Shown: in pieces, positions 8,872 through 21,013 of the stretch
How the letters are laid out: each line of letters begins with the position of its first letter
Numbering within the stretch: the first letter of the stretch is position 1
NCBI GenBank assembly: GCA_025964355.1
Contig: JAOPZB010000210.1
Location: 1-39,592 of the forward strand
Length of the DNA stretch: 39,592 bases
Source: Solirubrobacterales bacterium
Lineage (GTDB): Bacteria; Actinomycetota; Thermoleophilia; Solirubrobacterales; Solirubrobacteraceae
Direction: 5' to 3'
Notes under the pieces: model-generated
Seen by the model: only the letters and a program-made list of their open reading frames with translations
The model's database searches: none
What the model was told of the DNA's origin: nothing
Translations under genes and position numbers: made by a program

Positions 8872-9687
8872 CTATCTGCGATCGGTCGGGGCAAGCCCTG
8901 CGGCCAGTTCGCCGACCACCGCGCCCACGGCGGACGCCGGGTCATCGCCTTCGTCGGCGGCGCGGACGAGGCGGGTGCCGACGATCACGCCGTCGGCGCC
9001 TGCGTCGGCCGCTTCGGCGGCCTGCTGGGGCGTGCCGATCCCGAAGCCGAGCGCCACCGGCACGTCGGTGGAGCTCTTGGCTGCAGCGACGACCTCGGCG
9101 AACCGCTCGCCCAGCGCGCGACGCTCTCCGGTGGTGCCGACCACCGAGACGGTGTACAGAAAGCCGCGTGCCCTGCCGCCGATCGACGCAAGACGCTCGC
9201 CCGTCGTGGTCGGCGCCACCAGCGGCACGAGCGCAAGACCGCGCCGATCGCACTCCTCGAGCACCTCCCCTGCCTCGCCCTGCGGCAGGTCGGGCACGAT
9301 CAGCCCGCACGCGCCCGACTGCTCGAGTCGCTCCAGAAAGGCCTCAAGGCCCGGCGCGAAAACCATGTTCGCGTAACACATGAGCACCACCGGCACGCTC
9401 GGAGCCAGAGCACGCGCGACCCCGAGCACCCCGGCCACATTGGCGCCGGCCGCCAGCGCGCGCGTCCCGGCCGCATGGATCACCGGGCCGTCGGCGAGCG
9501 GGTCCGAGTAGGGCATGCCGAGCTCGAGTATGTCGGCGCCGGCGCCGACGCACGCCTCGCCGATCCGAACCGACTCCTGCAACGACGGGAACCCGCCCAT
9601 CACGTAGGGCATCAGGGCCGCGCGCTTGCTCGTGGCAGCGAAGCTCTCCGCGATGCGCTCGATTCCGGTCGTGCGCACAGGGCTCAT
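8872..9687 (-). CDS. trpA: Tryptophan synthase alpha chain
   Basis: [46 protein letters not shown]...[35 protein letters not shown]...[15 protein letters not shown]; start overlaps trpB stop. Confidence 0.96.
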   Translation of the reverse strand: MSPVRTTGIERIAESFAATSKRAALMPYVMGGFPSLQESVRIGEACVGAGADILELGMPYSDPLADGPVIHAAGTRALAAGANVAGVLGVARALAPSVPVVLMCYANMVFAPGLEAFLERLEQSGACGLIVPDLPQGEAGEVLEECDRRGLALVPLVAPTTTGERLASIGGRARGFLYTVSVVGTTGERRALGERFAEVVAAAKSSTDVPVALGFGIGTPQQAAEAADAGADGVIVGTRLVRAADEGDDPASAVGAVVGELAAGLAPTDRR

Positions 9688-10898
9688 GCCCGCTCCCGCC
9701 CCAGAGCCTCCGCGAGATCCTTGTCGCCGCGTCCCGACAGACACACGAGGTCCAGCTCGCCGTCGGGCTGTGCGAGCACCCACGCGAGCGCATGTGCCGT
9801 CTCGAGCGCCGGGATGATGCCCTCCAGCCGTGCGACCTCCCCGAACGCCGCGAGAGCCTCGTCATCGGTGACGGCCACGTATCGCGCTCGCCCGCTGTCT
9901 CGGAGGTGGGCGTGCTGTGGACCTGCACCCGGATAGTCCAGGCCGGCGGAGATCGAGTGCGCCTGGACGATCTGGCCCTCCTCGTCCTGCATCACCGCCG
10001 AGCGCGAGCCGTGCAGGATGCCGGGCCGCCCACCGACGGTCAGCGGAGCCCCGTGATGTCCGGTGTCGATGCCCTCGCCGCCTGCCTCGACTCCCACGAG
10101 CTCCACGGCGGCGTCGTCGATGAAGGCCGTAAAGGTCCCGATCGCGTTCGACCCACCCCCGACGCAGGCGACGACGCGCGCCGGCAGTCTGCCCTCGCGC
10201 TCGAGCATCTGTCGGCGCGCCTCGTCGCCGATGACGCGCTGCAGATCGCGCACCAGCGCCGGGTAGGGAGCCGGACCGACGACGGAGCCGATCACGTAGT
10301 GGGTGCTCTCGACACTGGTGACCCAGTCGCGGATCGCCGCCGAGGTCGCCTCCTTGAGCGTGCTCGCGCCGGCGTCCACCGGCGCCACCGTCGCCCCGAG
10401 CAGCTCCATCCGCTGCACGTTGGGCAGCTGCCTGCGCATGTCCTCGACGCCCATGTAGACGACGCACTCCATCCCGAGCAGGGCGCACACGGTGGCGGTG
10501 GCCACGCCATGCTGCCCCGCGCCGGTCTCGGCGATGATCCGCCGCTTGCCCATGCGCCGGGCGAGGAGCGCCTGGCCGAGCGCGTTGTTGAGCTTGTGCG
10601 AGCCGGTGTGGTTGAGATCCTCGCGCTTGAAGTAGACCCGCCTCCCCACCCGCTCGGAGAGCCGCCGGGCGAGATACAGCGGCGTGGGGCGCCCAGCGAA
10701 GTCGCGCAGCAGCCCGTTGAGCTCGGAGCGGTAGCCCTCGTCCTCTCGAGCCAGCACCCACGCCCGCTCCAGCTCGGCCAGAGCCGGCATCAACGTCTCG
10801 GGCACGAACTGGCCGCCATAGGGGCCGAAGCGGTGCTCGATCGGCAACCCGGAGCCGCCGCGGTCTGGCCGCGCTCCGGGCGCCTCGTCTGCGCTCAC
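9684..10898 (-). CDS. trpB: Tryptophan synthase beta chain
   Basis: [24 protein letters not shown]...[63 protein letters not shown] Lys motif HTGSHKLN. Confidence 0.97.
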   Translation of the reverse strand: MSADEAPGARPDRGGSGLPIEHRFGPYGGQFVPETLMPALAELERAWVLAREDEGYRSELNGLLRDFAGRPTPLYLARRLSERVGRRVYFKREDLNHTGSHKLNNALGQALLARRMGKRRIIAETGAGQHGVATATVCALLGMECVVYMGVEDMRRQLPNVQRMELLGATVAPVDAGASTLKEATSAAIRDWVTSVESTHYVIGSVVGPAPYPALVRDLQRVIGDEARRQMLEREGRLPARVVACVGGGSNAIGTFTAFIDDAAVELVGVEAGGEGIDTGHHGAPLTVGGRPGILHGSRSAVMQDEEGQIVQAHSISAGLDYPGAGPQHAHLRDSGRARYVAVTDDEALAAFGEVARLEGIIPALETAHALAWVLAQPDGELDLVCLSGRGDKDLAEALGRERA

Positions 10899-11611
10899 GC
10901 CGGTTGACCGATCCGCGGCTCCCCCGGCTGGACGTCCGGGGCCTGAGGCGAGACCTCTGGGGAAGGGGCGACGGCCGCCTCGATGAACTCACGCAGCCGC
11001 TTCGGATCCTTGCGTCCGGGAGCCGCCTCGGTGCCGCTCGCGCTGTCCACCGCGAAGGGATGCGTGAGGGCGATCGCCTCGCCGACGTTCCCGGCGTGCA
11101 GACCGCCGCTGAGGATCAGCGGAACCTTCGAGCGCCGAGCGGCGAGCAGCGTCCAGTCGAACGTCTCACCGGTACCTCCTCGCAGCCCGCGGCCATCAGG
11201 CGTGCGCGAGCGAGCGTCGACGAGGTGGAAGTCGACGTGGAAGCGCTCGAGATCGCGAAGGTCGCCGGGGCCGGCCACCTGTGTCGCCTTGACGATCCGC
11301 GCGCCTGTGCGACTGGCCGCCGCGGCACAGTATGAGGGCCCCTCGTCGCCGTGGAACTGGAGCATCGCGAGGCCCAGTGCCTCTGCCGTGTCGACGGCCT
11401 CCTCCAGCGGTGCGTTGACAAAGACGCCGCACATCTGAGCCCTGCGCCGCAGCCGCGCCACGATCCGCTGCGCCTCGACGAGCGAGCACCGGCGCGGGCT
11501 GCCGTCGTAGAAGATCATGCCCACCGCCCAGGCGCCGAGGTCGACCGCCAGCTCAGCGTCCTGCAGGCTGGTGATCCCGCATATCTTGACCTTTGCAGGC
11601 GTGTGCTCCAT
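10895..11611 (-). CDS. trpF: Phosphoribosylanthranilate isomerase
   Basis: [35 protein letters not shown]...[30 protein letters not shown]...[16 protein letters not shown]...[19 protein letters not shown]. Confidence 0.95.
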   Translation of the reverse strand: MEHTPAKVKICGITSLQDAELAVDLGAWAVGMIFYDGSPRRCSLVEAQRIVARLRRRAQMCGVFVNAPLEEAVDTAEALGLAMLQFHGDEGPSYCAAAASRTGARIVKATQVAGPGDLRDLERFHVDFHLVDARSRTPDGRGLRGGTGETFDWTLLAARRSKVPLILSGGLHAGNVGEAIALTHPFAVDSASGTEAAPGRKDPKRLREFIEAAVAPSPEVSPQAPDVQPGEPRIGQPA

Positions 11612-11617
11612 GTGCCA

Positions 11618-11623
11618 ACCGTA
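11618..11623 (-). promoter_or_regulatory. TANNNT-type -10 hexamer (TACGGT) 6 nt upstream of the trpF ATG, candidate leaderless promoter
   Basis: Minus strand TACGGT-TGGCAC-ATG. Confidence 0.4.
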
Positions 11624-11642
11624 GCGAGTCCGATCGCCGGAT

Positions 11643-11659
11643 CCGCCGCGGTTCGGCGG
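11643..11659 (-). terminator. Hairpin downstream of htrA-like gene (CCGCCG-AACCG-CGGCGG)
   Basis: 6-bp perfect GC stem, 5-nt loop, 8 nt after the protease stop; no U tract. Confidence 0.4.
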
Positions 11660-11666
11660 GAGCGGT

Positions 11667-12878
11667 CTAGCCTTCCGGCGTGTTGACGTTCGGCACCGAG
11701 TTTGGCCGGCTGCCCAACGTCGCCTTGACGGTCTTGTGTTCGTAGCCGCCTTTGCCGTTCGCCCGCAGCAGGCCTATGGTGACGGTCTGACCGGCTTTCT
11801 TGGACGCGACGTCGTTGGCGAGGTCTTCGGAGCTCGCGACGGCCTTGCCGTCGACCGAGACGATGATGTCGCCGCCGACCGCTATCTGTCCTGTTTCGGT
11901 CGTGCTGTTGATGGTGCCGGCACGAATTTCCGCCTTGGCAGCGGCGGTTCCCTTCTGCACGGTCTGGACGAGCGCGCCGCTCTTGACCGGCAGGTTCAGC
12001 GCCGACAGCGAGCCGTCGATCGTCAGCGAGGTCAGCCCGAGATAGGCGCCGCGGACGGTCCCGCCTTTCTCGAGCTGCGCGATCTCGGACTTGGCGGTGT
12101 TGATCGGAACGGCGAAGCCGATACCCACGCTGCCGCCACCGCTGCTGGTCTCGATCTGGGAGTTGATTCCGATCACGCGGCCGGCCGCGTCGAGGAGCGG
12201 ACCTCCGGAGTTGCCGGGGTTGATCGGCGCGTCGGTCTGCAGCACGTTGTTGATGGTGAAGCCGTTGGGGGCCTGGATCTGGCGCTGCAGCGCGGAGATC
12301 ACACCGGTGGTGAGCGTGCGTTCGAGATCGAACGGGTTGCCGATCGCGTACACCGGATCGCCGACCTGGGCGCCGGCCGAGTCACCGAGCGTGAGCGGGT
12401 GAAGGGTCAGGCCGTCGGTCCTGATGCGCAGCACGGCCAGATCGTTGGAGGGGTCCTTGCCGACGACCTGGGCTTCGACCGACTTGCCTTTTTCGAAGCT
12501 GACGGTGACCTTGACGGCGTTCTCCACGACGTGGTAATTGGTCAGGATCGTGCCGTTGCCGTCGATCACGATGCCGGAGCCGGTCGCCTGTCCCTGTCGC
12601 TGTGTTTCGCCGCCGCCGAAGAGGTTGAACGGCGATTCGGTTTTCTGCACGATCGTCGACGTCACGAAGGCTACGCCCGGCGCGTCGCGGACATAGACCT
12701 GATGCGGGGTCATACCGGTCGTCCGCTGCGAGGCGTTGGAGGGGGCGATGGGAGCGGCCTGGACCGTGGTGACCGACTTCTGGTTCTGTTCGAGGCCGCC
12801 GAAGGCCGCCACGATGGCCACGACGACACCGCCGCCGAGCAGCGCCGCGAGGAAGGGGATCACGAACATGCGCCTCAT
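11667..12878 (-). CDS. HtrA/DegP-like S1C trypsin-like serine protease with PDZ domain, membrane anchored
   Basis: N-terminal TM, GSGIVIDGNGTILTNYHVVENA (His), DPSNDLAVLRI (Asp), DAPINPGNSGGPLLDAAGRVIGINSQ (Ser), C-terminal PDZ (VGGDIIVSVDGKAVASSEDLANDVASKKAGQTVTIGLLR). Confidence 0.95.
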   Translation of the reverse strand: MRRMFVIPFLAALLGGGVVVAIVAAFGGLEQNQKSVTTVQAAPIAPSNASQRTTGMTPHQVYVRDAPGVAFVTSTIVQKTESPFNLFGGGETQRQGQATGSGIVIDGNGTILTNYHVVENAVKVTVSFEKGKSVEAQVVGKDPSNDLAVLRIRTDGLTLHPLTLGDSAGAQVGDPVYAIGNPFDLERTLTTGVISALQRQIQAPNGFTINNVLQTDAPINPGNSGGPLLDAAGRVIGINSQIETSSGGGSVGIGFAVPINTAKSEIAQLEKGGTVRGAYLGLTSLTIDGSLSALNLPVKSGALVQTVQKGTAAAKAEIRAGTINSTTETGQIAVGGDIIVSVDGKAVASSEDLANDVASKKAGQTVTIGLLRANGKGGYEHKTVKATLGSRPNSVPNVNTPEG

Positions 12879-12913
12879 TGCAGGACAGGATGGTCGGAGG
12901 CCATGAAGGGCAT

Positions 12914-13729
12914 CTAAAGGGTGTCGTGAGCGGGGTTAAAACTTCTCAGGGCCCGCAGCGAGCCCGCGGCATCGGCCGAGCGCATGAGGAACTCTCCCAC
13001 GAGAACCGCCTGCACCCCCTGCTCGTACAGGCTGCGAAGCTGCTCGGCGTTTGCGATCCCTGACTCCGAGACGACGGTGACACCGGGCGGAACGTCGGCC
13101 ATCAGCCGTTCGGTGCGGCGAACGTCCACACTGAAGTCGCGCAGGTCGCGGTTGTTGATTCCGACCAAGTCTGGGTCGAGTGCAAGTGCGCTGGAGAGCT
13201 CGTCGCGGTCGTGCACCTCGACGAGCACGTCCAGGCCCATCGCCCGAGCAGCGCCATGGAGCGAGGCCAGCTCGGGCCGGGGCAGGGCGGCCACGATCAG
13301 CAGCACCGCGTCGGCGCCTGCGGCGATGGACTCGACGAGCTGGTAGTGATCGACGACGAAGTCCTTGCGCAGCAACGGCAGCCCGCAGATGGCGCGAGCG
13401 GCTTGCAGGTCCTCGAGCGACCCGCCGAAGTTCGGCCCCTCGGTGAGGATCGACACGGCGGCCGCGCCGCCGTCGCGATAGGCACCCAGGACCTCCTCGA
13501 CGTCCGGGTCCTCGTGCAGCTCGCCGGCTGAAGGGGATCGCCGCTTGAACTCGGCGATCACCGACATCCCCGGCGCGAGCAGCGCGTCGCGGAACGACGT
13601 CATGCCGGGCGACCGCGCGCCGGCCGCGGCTTCGAGCTGGGCGAGCGGCGCGCGGCGCTTGCGACGCTCGACCTCTTCGCGCGTCTCGGCGAGGATCCGC
13701 GCGAGCACCGTCGGCGCGCCGTCGCTCAC
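12914..13729 (-). CDS. trpC: Indole-3-glycerol phosphate synthase
   Basis: VIAEFKRRSPSAGEL...FGGSLEDLQAARAICGLPLLRKDFVVDHYQLVESIAAGADAVLLIVAAL...LVGINNRDLRDFSVDVRRTERL...VVSESGIANAEQL. Confidence 0.96.
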   Translation of the reverse strand: MSDGAPTVLARILAETREEVERRKRRAPLAQLEAAAGARSPGMTSFRDALLAPGMSVIAEFKRRSPSAGELHEDPDVEEVLGAYRDGGAAAVSILTEGPNFGGSLEDLQAARAICGLPLLRKDFVVDHYQLVESIAAGADAVLLIVAALPRPELASLHGAARAMGLDVLVEVHDRDELSSALALDPDLVGINNRDLRDFSVDVRRTERLMADVPPGVTVVSESGIANAEQLRSLYEQGVQAVLVGEFLMRSADAAGSLRALRSFNPAHDTL

Positions 13730-14793
13730 CGCGCTGCCTCGGCCGGCGCATGCCTCTGGCTGGCCTGCAGGTAACGCTCGAGCGCGGATGCCGCGCGCCC
13801 GTCGGCGAGCGCCTCGCGAGCTGCTTGCACGCCCCCGGCGATCGTGTCAGCGCGACCGGCGGCGTAGATGGCGGCACCCGCGTTGACGACCGCCAGGGAC
13901 TCGCCTGCGGGACGCTTGGCGATCGTTTTCTCACCTTCGAGGATCGCCCGCGTCACCCGAGCGTTCTCCTGCGGCGTTCCCCCTCCCCAGCCGTCGGTGG
14001 CGGCCGCGCCCGGCTCCACGACGCCGAGGTCGTGCGGGTCCAGCACGTATTCGCTGATCTCCTCCCCGTTGACCTCCACCACTTTCGTCGCCGCAGCCGC
14101 CGAGATCTCATCGAGTCCGTCGTCGCTTGAGACGACGAGCGCTCGATCGACCCCGAGCTTGGCCAGCGCGCGCGCGATCCGCTGCAGAAAGCGCGGGTCG
14201 GAGACGCCGATCAGCTGGCGCCGCGCGCCCGCGGGGTTCGTGAGCGGGCCGATCAGGTTGAAGATGGTGCGCACGGCGAGCTCGCGTCGCACGGGGACCA
14301 CAAAACGAGTCGCCTGGTGATGGGCGGGGGCGAACATGAAGCCGAACCCGGCCTCTTCGATGCAGTCGGCGACCGCGTCGGGCCCGAGGTCGATGCGTGC
14401 GCCGAGCGCCTCGAGCAGGTCCGCCGACCCCGATCGGCTCGTGGCCGAGCGGTTGCCGTGCTTGGCCACGGCACAGCCGGCACCGGCGGCGATGAGCGCG
14501 GCAGTCGTCGACACGTTGAAGGTGCTCCGGCCCCCGCCGGTGCCGGCCGTGTCGAGCAGGTCGGCGCGCTCGCTGCGCACGGGCGCCGCGAGCGCCCGCA
14601 TCGTGCGGGCCAGCCCGGTGAGCTCCTCGACGGTCTCTCCCTTGGTCCGCAGGGCGATCAGGAAGCCGGCGATCTGCGTCTCGGAGACCTCGCCGCGCAT
14701 GATCTCCGCGAGGACGTCGGCGGTCTCCTCCGCGCTCAGGTCTCTGCGCGAGGACAGCGCATCGATCGCGGCGCTGAGGATCGCGTTCGGCAT
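13726..14793 (-). CDS. trpD: Anthranilate phosphoribosyltransferase
   Basis: LLDTAGTGGGRSTFNVSTTAALIAAGAGCAVAKHGNRSATSRSGSADLLEALGARIDL...FMFAPAHHQATRFVVPVRRELAVRTIFNLIGPLTNPAGARRQLIGV. Confidence 0.97.
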   Translation of the reverse strand: MPNAILSAAIDALSSRRDLSAEETADVLAEIMRGEVSETQIAGFLIALRTKGETVEELTGLARTMRALAAPVRSERADLLDTAGTGGGRSTFNVSTTAALIAAGAGCAVAKHGNRSATSRSGSADLLEALGARIDLGPDAVADCIEEAGFGFMFAPAHHQATRFVVPVRRELAVRTIFNLIGPLTNPAGARRQLIGVSDPRFLQRIARALAKLGVDRALVVSSDDGLDEISAAAATKVVEVNGEEISEYVLDPHDLGVVEPGAAATDGWGGGTPQENARVTRAILEGEKTIAKRPAGESLAVVNAGAAIYAAGRADTIAGGVQAAREALADGRAASALERYLQASQRHAPAEAAR

Positions 14794-14796
14794 GGC

Positions 14797-15362
<566 letters not shown>

Positions 15363-15366
<4 letters not shown>

Positions 15367-16919
15367 GTCCAGTCAGGGTGTTCGCAGGCGAGGGCGATCG
15401 CGCGCATCGCTGCCGTGGACTTAGCGACGGACTCCTCGTACTCGTAATCGGGCTTCGCGTCCGCGACGGTGCCACCGCCGGCCTGGACGTGGGCGACGCC
15501 GTCCTTGACGACCACCGTGCGGATATGGATCGCCGTGTCGAGGTCCCCGGCGTAGCTCAGGTAGCCGATCGCACCGCCATACCCGCCGCGCTTGACCGGC
15601 TCGAGCTCGTCGATGATCTCCATCGCCCTCACCTTCGGAGCTCCCGACAGCGTGCCGGCGGGAAGCACCGACCGCAGCGCATCCATCGGCCCGACGTCCG
15701 TTGCAAGCGTCCCGGACACCGACGAGACGATGTGCATGACATGGCTGTAGGACTCGATCTCCATGAGCTCGTCAACGGTGACCGTCCCGTACTCGCACAC
15801 CCGGCCGAGATCGTTGCGTCCGAGATCGACGAGCATCACGTGCTCGGCGCGCTCCTTCTCGTCGGCCAGCAGCTCCGCGGCGATCCGCCGGTCCTCCTCC
15901 GGGCTCGCGCCGCGGGGACGGGTCCCGGCGATCGGCTTGGTGCTGACGTGGCGGCCCGTGACTGTCAACAGTGGCTCAGGGCTGGCGCCGGCAACCTGGA
16001 AGTCGCCGAAGTCCAGGAAGTACATGTAGGGGCTTGGGTTGACGGCCCGCAGGCCGCGATAGATGGAGAAGGCCTCGACCGGCACCGCAGCCGACCAGCG
16101 CTGGGACGGCACGACCTGAAACGCGTCCCCGGCGTAGATGTACTCGACGATCCGCCGCACGATCGCTTCGAAGTGCTCGCGGGGCATGTTCGACTCAAAG
16201 GCGGGCAGCTCGCGCGCGGCGCGCTGTCTGACCTCTCCGCGGGGCACGGGACCGGCCAGCACGCGGCGGACCTCGCCGATGGTGCTCGCGGCCCGGTCGT
16301 ATGCCCGCTCGACGTCCGGCTCGGCGTCCAGATCGGCGTTTGCGAGGATCGTCACGGTGTGCTTCAGATGGTCGAAGACGACGAGCGCATCGGACAGCAT
16401 GAGGGCCATGTCCGGGAGGCCCAGGGGGTCCGGCGGCGCCTCGCCGAGCGGCTCGACCGCCCGCACGAGGTCATAGCCGAAATAGCCGACTGCGCCGCCG
16501 GCGAACGGCGGTGCGTCAACCATTGGAGCCTGCCTGAAGCGGGCGACGTGCTCGGCGGCGAGCGCGTAGGGGTCGCCGCCGTCGGAGAGCGCCCAGCGCA
16601 GCACGGCTCGAGGACGGAAGCCGATGAACGACCAGCGGCCGACGCGCTGTCCCTGGTCGGCGGACTCGAGCAGGAAGGCGGGCTCTCCGGGCGCCAGCGC
16701 ACGAAGCTTCAGAAACGCCGACACCGGCGTCTCGCAATCCTCGACGAAGCTGTAGCGCAGCGGGATGAGGTTGTGGGCGTGCGAGAGCTCCATGGCCCGC
16801 TCGAGGCTTGGCTCCAGCGTCACGGCGTCACCGCGCGGGCCATCGCCTTCGCCACCGCGGGGCTCCACGGCCACGGGATCGCCGAGCGGATCGCCGGGAG
16901 CGCTAGGAGCGACGGCCAT
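15363..16919 (-). CDS. trpE: Anthranilate synthase component I
   Basis: [84 protein letters not shown]...[37 protein letters not shown]. Confidence 0.97.
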
Positions 16920-17529
16920 CGAGCACCCGCTCAGCGTCAGCGAGCGACCGGCCGCGGCTTCGCAACAGCACGAGCAGGTGATAGAGCACGTCGGCGGCCT
17001 CCTCGTCGATGCGCTCCTCGGACTCCTCGCGGGCGGCGCGCGCCACCTCCTCGGCCTCCTCCATCACCTTCTCGCCGATCCTGTCGGGATCGTCGAGCAG
17101 CTCGACGGTGTATGAGCCGACGGGGCGCCGGCTCGCGCGCTCGCGCAAGGTTCGCTCCAGCGTGGGCAGCGCCTCATGGGGCGCGGCGGCGTCGAAGTCA
17201 CCCCTGTGGAAGCATGAGCGCTCGCCGGTGTGACAGGCTGGCCCCGCGGGCTCGACCAGCGCCAGAAGGGTGTCGCCGTCGCAGTCCAGGCGCAGCGCAC
17301 GGACGGCCTGGACGTTGCCGCTTGTCTCGCCCTTGTGCCATTGCTCGCCGCGTGAGCGACTCCACAGGTGAAGCTCGCCGGTGGCGCGCGTGCGCTGTAG
17401 CGCCTGCTCGTTCATGTAGGCGAGCGTCAGGACCTCGCCGGTGCTCCAGTCCTGGACGATGCACGGCACGAGGCCCTCGCGGTCGTACTCGACCTGCTGC
17501 TCGATTGATTCCTCGGCGGTGTTGCCCAT
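16903..17529 (-). CDS. hisIE: Bifunctional phosphoribosyl-AMP cyclohydrolase / phosphoribosyl-ATP pyrophosphatase
   Basis: [88 protein letters not shown] (HisI) plus [53 protein letters not shown] (HisE); ATG at 17529 preferred over the track start at 17961. Confidence 0.93.
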   Translation of the reverse strand: MGNTAEESIEQQVEYDREGLVPCIVQDWSTGEVLTLAYMNEQALQRTRATGELHLWSRSRGEQWHKGETSGNVQAVRALRLDCDGDTLLALVEPAGPACHTGERSCFHRGDFDAAAPHEALPTLERTLRERASRRPVGSYTVELLDDPDRIGEKVMEEAEEVARAAREESEERIDEEAADVLYHLLVLLRSRGRSLADAERVLDGRRS

Positions 17530-17535
17530 TGCACG

Positions 17536-17541
17536 ATTGTA
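17536..17541 (-). promoter_or_regulatory. TACAAT -10 hexamer 6 nt upstream of hisIE ATG, candidate leaderless promoter of the his-trp run
   Basis: Minus strand TACAAT-CGTGCA-ATG in a 53-nt divergent intergenic region. Confidence 0.5.
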
Positions 17542-17582
17542 GGTACAGCCCAGCGCTTGCGGTTTTAGACAGACTGCAGGCG

Positions 17583-18614
17583 ATGCAATCTGTGCTCGAA
17601 CGCGAACTCGTCGTGGTAACCGGCAAGGGTGGAGTCGGCAAGACGACGATTTCGGCGGCGATCGGCCTGCTCGCGGCCCAGCGTGGCAAGCGCGTGATCG
17701 TCGTCGAGGTCGGAGATCAGACCCGGCTGCCCGAGCTGTTCGGTCACCCGCCCGGGCAGGCGGGCGCCGAGAGCAGGCTTCAGGAGCGGCTGTCGAGCAT
17801 CTCGATCGACCCCGACCGAGCGCTGCTCGAGTGGCTGCAGACGCTCGGCGGCCGCGTCTCGGGGCGCCTGCTCGCGTCGAGCGGGACGTTCCAGTACTTC
17901 GCCGCCGCTGCCCCCGGCGCCAAGGAGATGGTGAGCATGGTGAAGATCTGGGAGCTGACACAGTCGCGACGCTGGCAGCGCCGTGCCGCGGGTTATGACC
18001 TCGTGGTGCTCGACGCTCCCGCGACCGGCAACGCGCTCGGCATGCTCGGCTCGCCGCAGACGTTTGGCGCGATCGCGCGCGTCGGCCCGGTGGCCGGACA
18101 GGCCGAGCACGTGCGCGATCTGCTCGAGGCTCCCGAGCGCACGGCCTTCGTGGCTGTGGCGATGCCCACCGACATGGCGGTGACTGAGGCGCTCGAGCTG
18201 CAGGACGGCCTGCGCGCCAAGCTCGGGCGCACTTTGGACACGGTCATCGTCAATGGCCTTCTGCCGCAGCGCTTCAGTGCGGCCGAGCTGCGCCTGATCG
18301 ACAGGGCCAGCACAGACGCGGCCGATGGCGCGAGCGCCCGCAACGCGGGGAGCGCCAAGTCGGGGCGGGGTGCCGCGACGGCGCGGAGCGCGATCAAGCC
18401 GACGCGGCGCGACACCGCGACGGACAGTGCGCTGCGACGCTCCGCGGCGCTGGCGGCAAAGACCGTTCACGACCGCGCGCGGTTTCAGCACAACCAACTC
18501 GCGCGGCTGAGACGCCGGGACTTCGCGGTCGCCGGCGTTCCGTTCGTATGGGGCGCCGGCATGGATCTCCCGGCGGTGGAACGCGTCGCCGAGCAGCTCG
18601 GGCGCAGGCTGTAG
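17583..18614 (+). CDS. ArsA-like (anion-transporting/GET3-type) P-loop ATPase
   Basis: [46 protein letters not shown] (deviant Walker A), [48 protein letters not shown] track entry 15378..18614 is an artefactual upstream extension antisense to trpE/hisIE. Confidence 0.9.
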   Translation: MQSVLERELVVVTGKGGVGKTTISAAIGLLAAQRGKRVIVVEVGDQTRLPELFGHPPGQAGAESRLQERLSSISIDPDRALLEWLQTLGGRVSGRLLASSGTFQYFAAAAPGAKEMVSMVKIWELTQSRRWQRRAAGYDLVVLDAPATGNALGMLGSPQTFGAIARVGPVAGQAEHVRDLLEAPERTAFVAVAMPTDMAVTEALELQDGLRAKLGRTLDTVIVNGLLPQRFSAAELRLIDRASTDAADGASARNAGSAKSGRGAATARSAIKPTRRDTATDSALRRSAALAAKTVHDRARFQHNQLARLRRRDFAVAGVPFVWGAGMDLPAVERVAEQLGRRL

Positions 18615-18647
18615 AACCCGACGGCGGAGCACGACGGTCACTTCGCC

Positions 18648-19529
18648 CTATGTGATCCCGAGGCGATCGAGCAGGCCGTCGTCGGCACGCCAGTCACGGC
18701 GCACGCGCACTGAGAGGTCGAGGTGAACCTGGTCGCCGAGCTCGCGCTCGATCTCGCGACGCGCCGCGATGCCGATCGCCTTGACCATCCGCCCGTGGGC
18801 GCCGACGAGGATGCCCTTCTGAGAATCGCTCTCGACCCAGATGAGCGCCCGCACGCGAGTGAGTCCCGGCCGCGGCGTCTCGATGTCCTCGACGAGCACC
18901 TCGACTGAATGTGGCACCTCCTGGAAGGTGCGGCGGATGACCGCCTCCCGCACGAGCTCGGCTATCAGCAGCTCAGACGACTGGTCGGATCTCTCACCGG
19001 GCGCGAACAGATGCGGACCCTCGGGCATCAACGTCGCGAGATGCGTGACGAGCGCCTGGACGCCTGACCCGTTGCGCGCGGAGATCGGAAAGACGTCGCC
19101 GTCGACCGCGAGATCGGCGGCGCTCTGCAGCACCGCCAGCAGCTGCGCCCGCGCGAGGCGGTCCACCTTGTTGACGGCGATCGCCACCGGTATGTCCACG
19201 CTCGTCAGGGCGTTGGCGATGAACCGATCGCCCGGTCCGATCCCCTGCTCGCCGTTGAGCATGAGCAGCGCCGCGTCGGAGTCCTCGAGCTCCTGCTGCA
19301 CTCGTCGCGCCATGCGCGAAGTCAGCGGGTCCCGCGGTCGCTGAACCCCGGGTAGGTCGACGAGGATCAGCTGGCAGTCGCCGCTCTCGTGAACCCCTCG
19401 TATCGCACGCCTGGTGGTCTGGGGCTTGTCCGAGACGATCGCGACCTTCTGCCCGACGACCGCGTTGACGAACGTCGACTTGCCGACGTTGGGCCGGCCG
19501 GCCAGCGCGACGAAGCCGGCACGGGTCAC
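18648..19529 (-). CDS. era: GTPase Era
   Basis: AGFVALAGRPNVGKSTFVNAVVGQKVAIVSDKPQTTRRAIRGVHESGDCQLILVDLPGVQRP...NKVDRL, C-terminal KH domain (ESDSQKGILVGAHGRMVKAIGIAARREIERELGDQVHLDLSVRVRRDWR). Confidence 0.96.
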   Translation of the reverse strand: MTRAGFVALAGRPNVGKSTFVNAVVGQKVAIVSDKPQTTRRAIRGVHESGDCQLILVDLPGVQRPRDPLTSRMARRVQQELEDSDAALLMLNGEQGIGPGDRFIANALTSVDIPVAIAVNKVDRLARAQLLAVLQSAADLAVDGDVFPISARNGSGVQALVTHLATLMPEGPHLFAPGERSDQSSELLIAELVREAVIRRTFQEVPHSVEVLVEDIETPRPGLTRVRALIWVESDSQKGILVGAHGRMVKAIGIAARREIERELGDQVHLDLSVRVRRDWRADDGLLDRLGIT

Positions 19530-19981
19530 CGGCCGGCGCGCTGCAGCAGGCTCTGCTGGAGCGCCAGCATCTCGCCGTGGTCTACCTCGTGGTCCATACC
19601 CAGTAGATGGAGCATCCCGTGCACGATTGCCTCGCGCAGGTCGCTCGTGTGGGCGGGACAGATGATCACGTCGCCGAGCTCGCGCGTCGGGTGCCCGTCT
19701 CCCCGGCCGAGCTCCACGGGGCGCGTCGACTCGGTGGGTGACCCTGGGGCGAGGAACGGCTCGGTGCCATCGATCGGAAAGGACAGCACGTCGGTCGGGC
19801 CACGGCGTCCACGATAGGCCGCGTTGAGTTCTGTTATCCGCGGCTCGTCCACGAACTCGATCGCGACATGCCCGTCATGCACGGCCGCCGATGCAGCCGC
19901 CGCGGTGCACAGCCGACGGACCTCGGCCACCGACGGGGCATCGCTGCCGGGCGCGTCTCCGAACACCTCCACGTCGAGCAT
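19526..19981 (-). CDS. ybeY: Endoribonuclease YbeY
   Basis: TELNAAYRGRRGPTDVLSFPID...GDVIICP...EAIVHGMLHLLGMDHE metal-binding motif. Confidence 0.95.
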   Translation of the reverse strand: MLDVEVFGDAPGSDAPSVAEVRRLCTAAAASAAVHDGHVAIEFVDEPRITELNAAYRGRRGPTDVLSFPIDGTEPFLAPGSPTESTRPVELGRGDGHPTRELGDVIICPAHTSDLREAIVHGMLHLLGMDHEVDHGEMLALQQSLLQRAGR

Positions 19982-19987
19982 CGATGC

Positions 19988-21009
<1,022 letters not shown>

Positions 21010-21013
<4 letters not shown>

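Noticed and set aside
11736-12917. 393-aa plus-strand ORF antisense to htrA-like gene
   Set aside because: Mirrors the coding frame of a convincing protease; no recognisable features.
15378-18614. 1078-aa plus-strand ORF
   Set aside because: Only the last third (from ATG 17583) is a real ArsA-like ATPase; the upstream 2.2 kb is exactly antisense to trpE and hisIE and has no domain-like sequence. Open antisense frames are expected in such GC-rich DNA.
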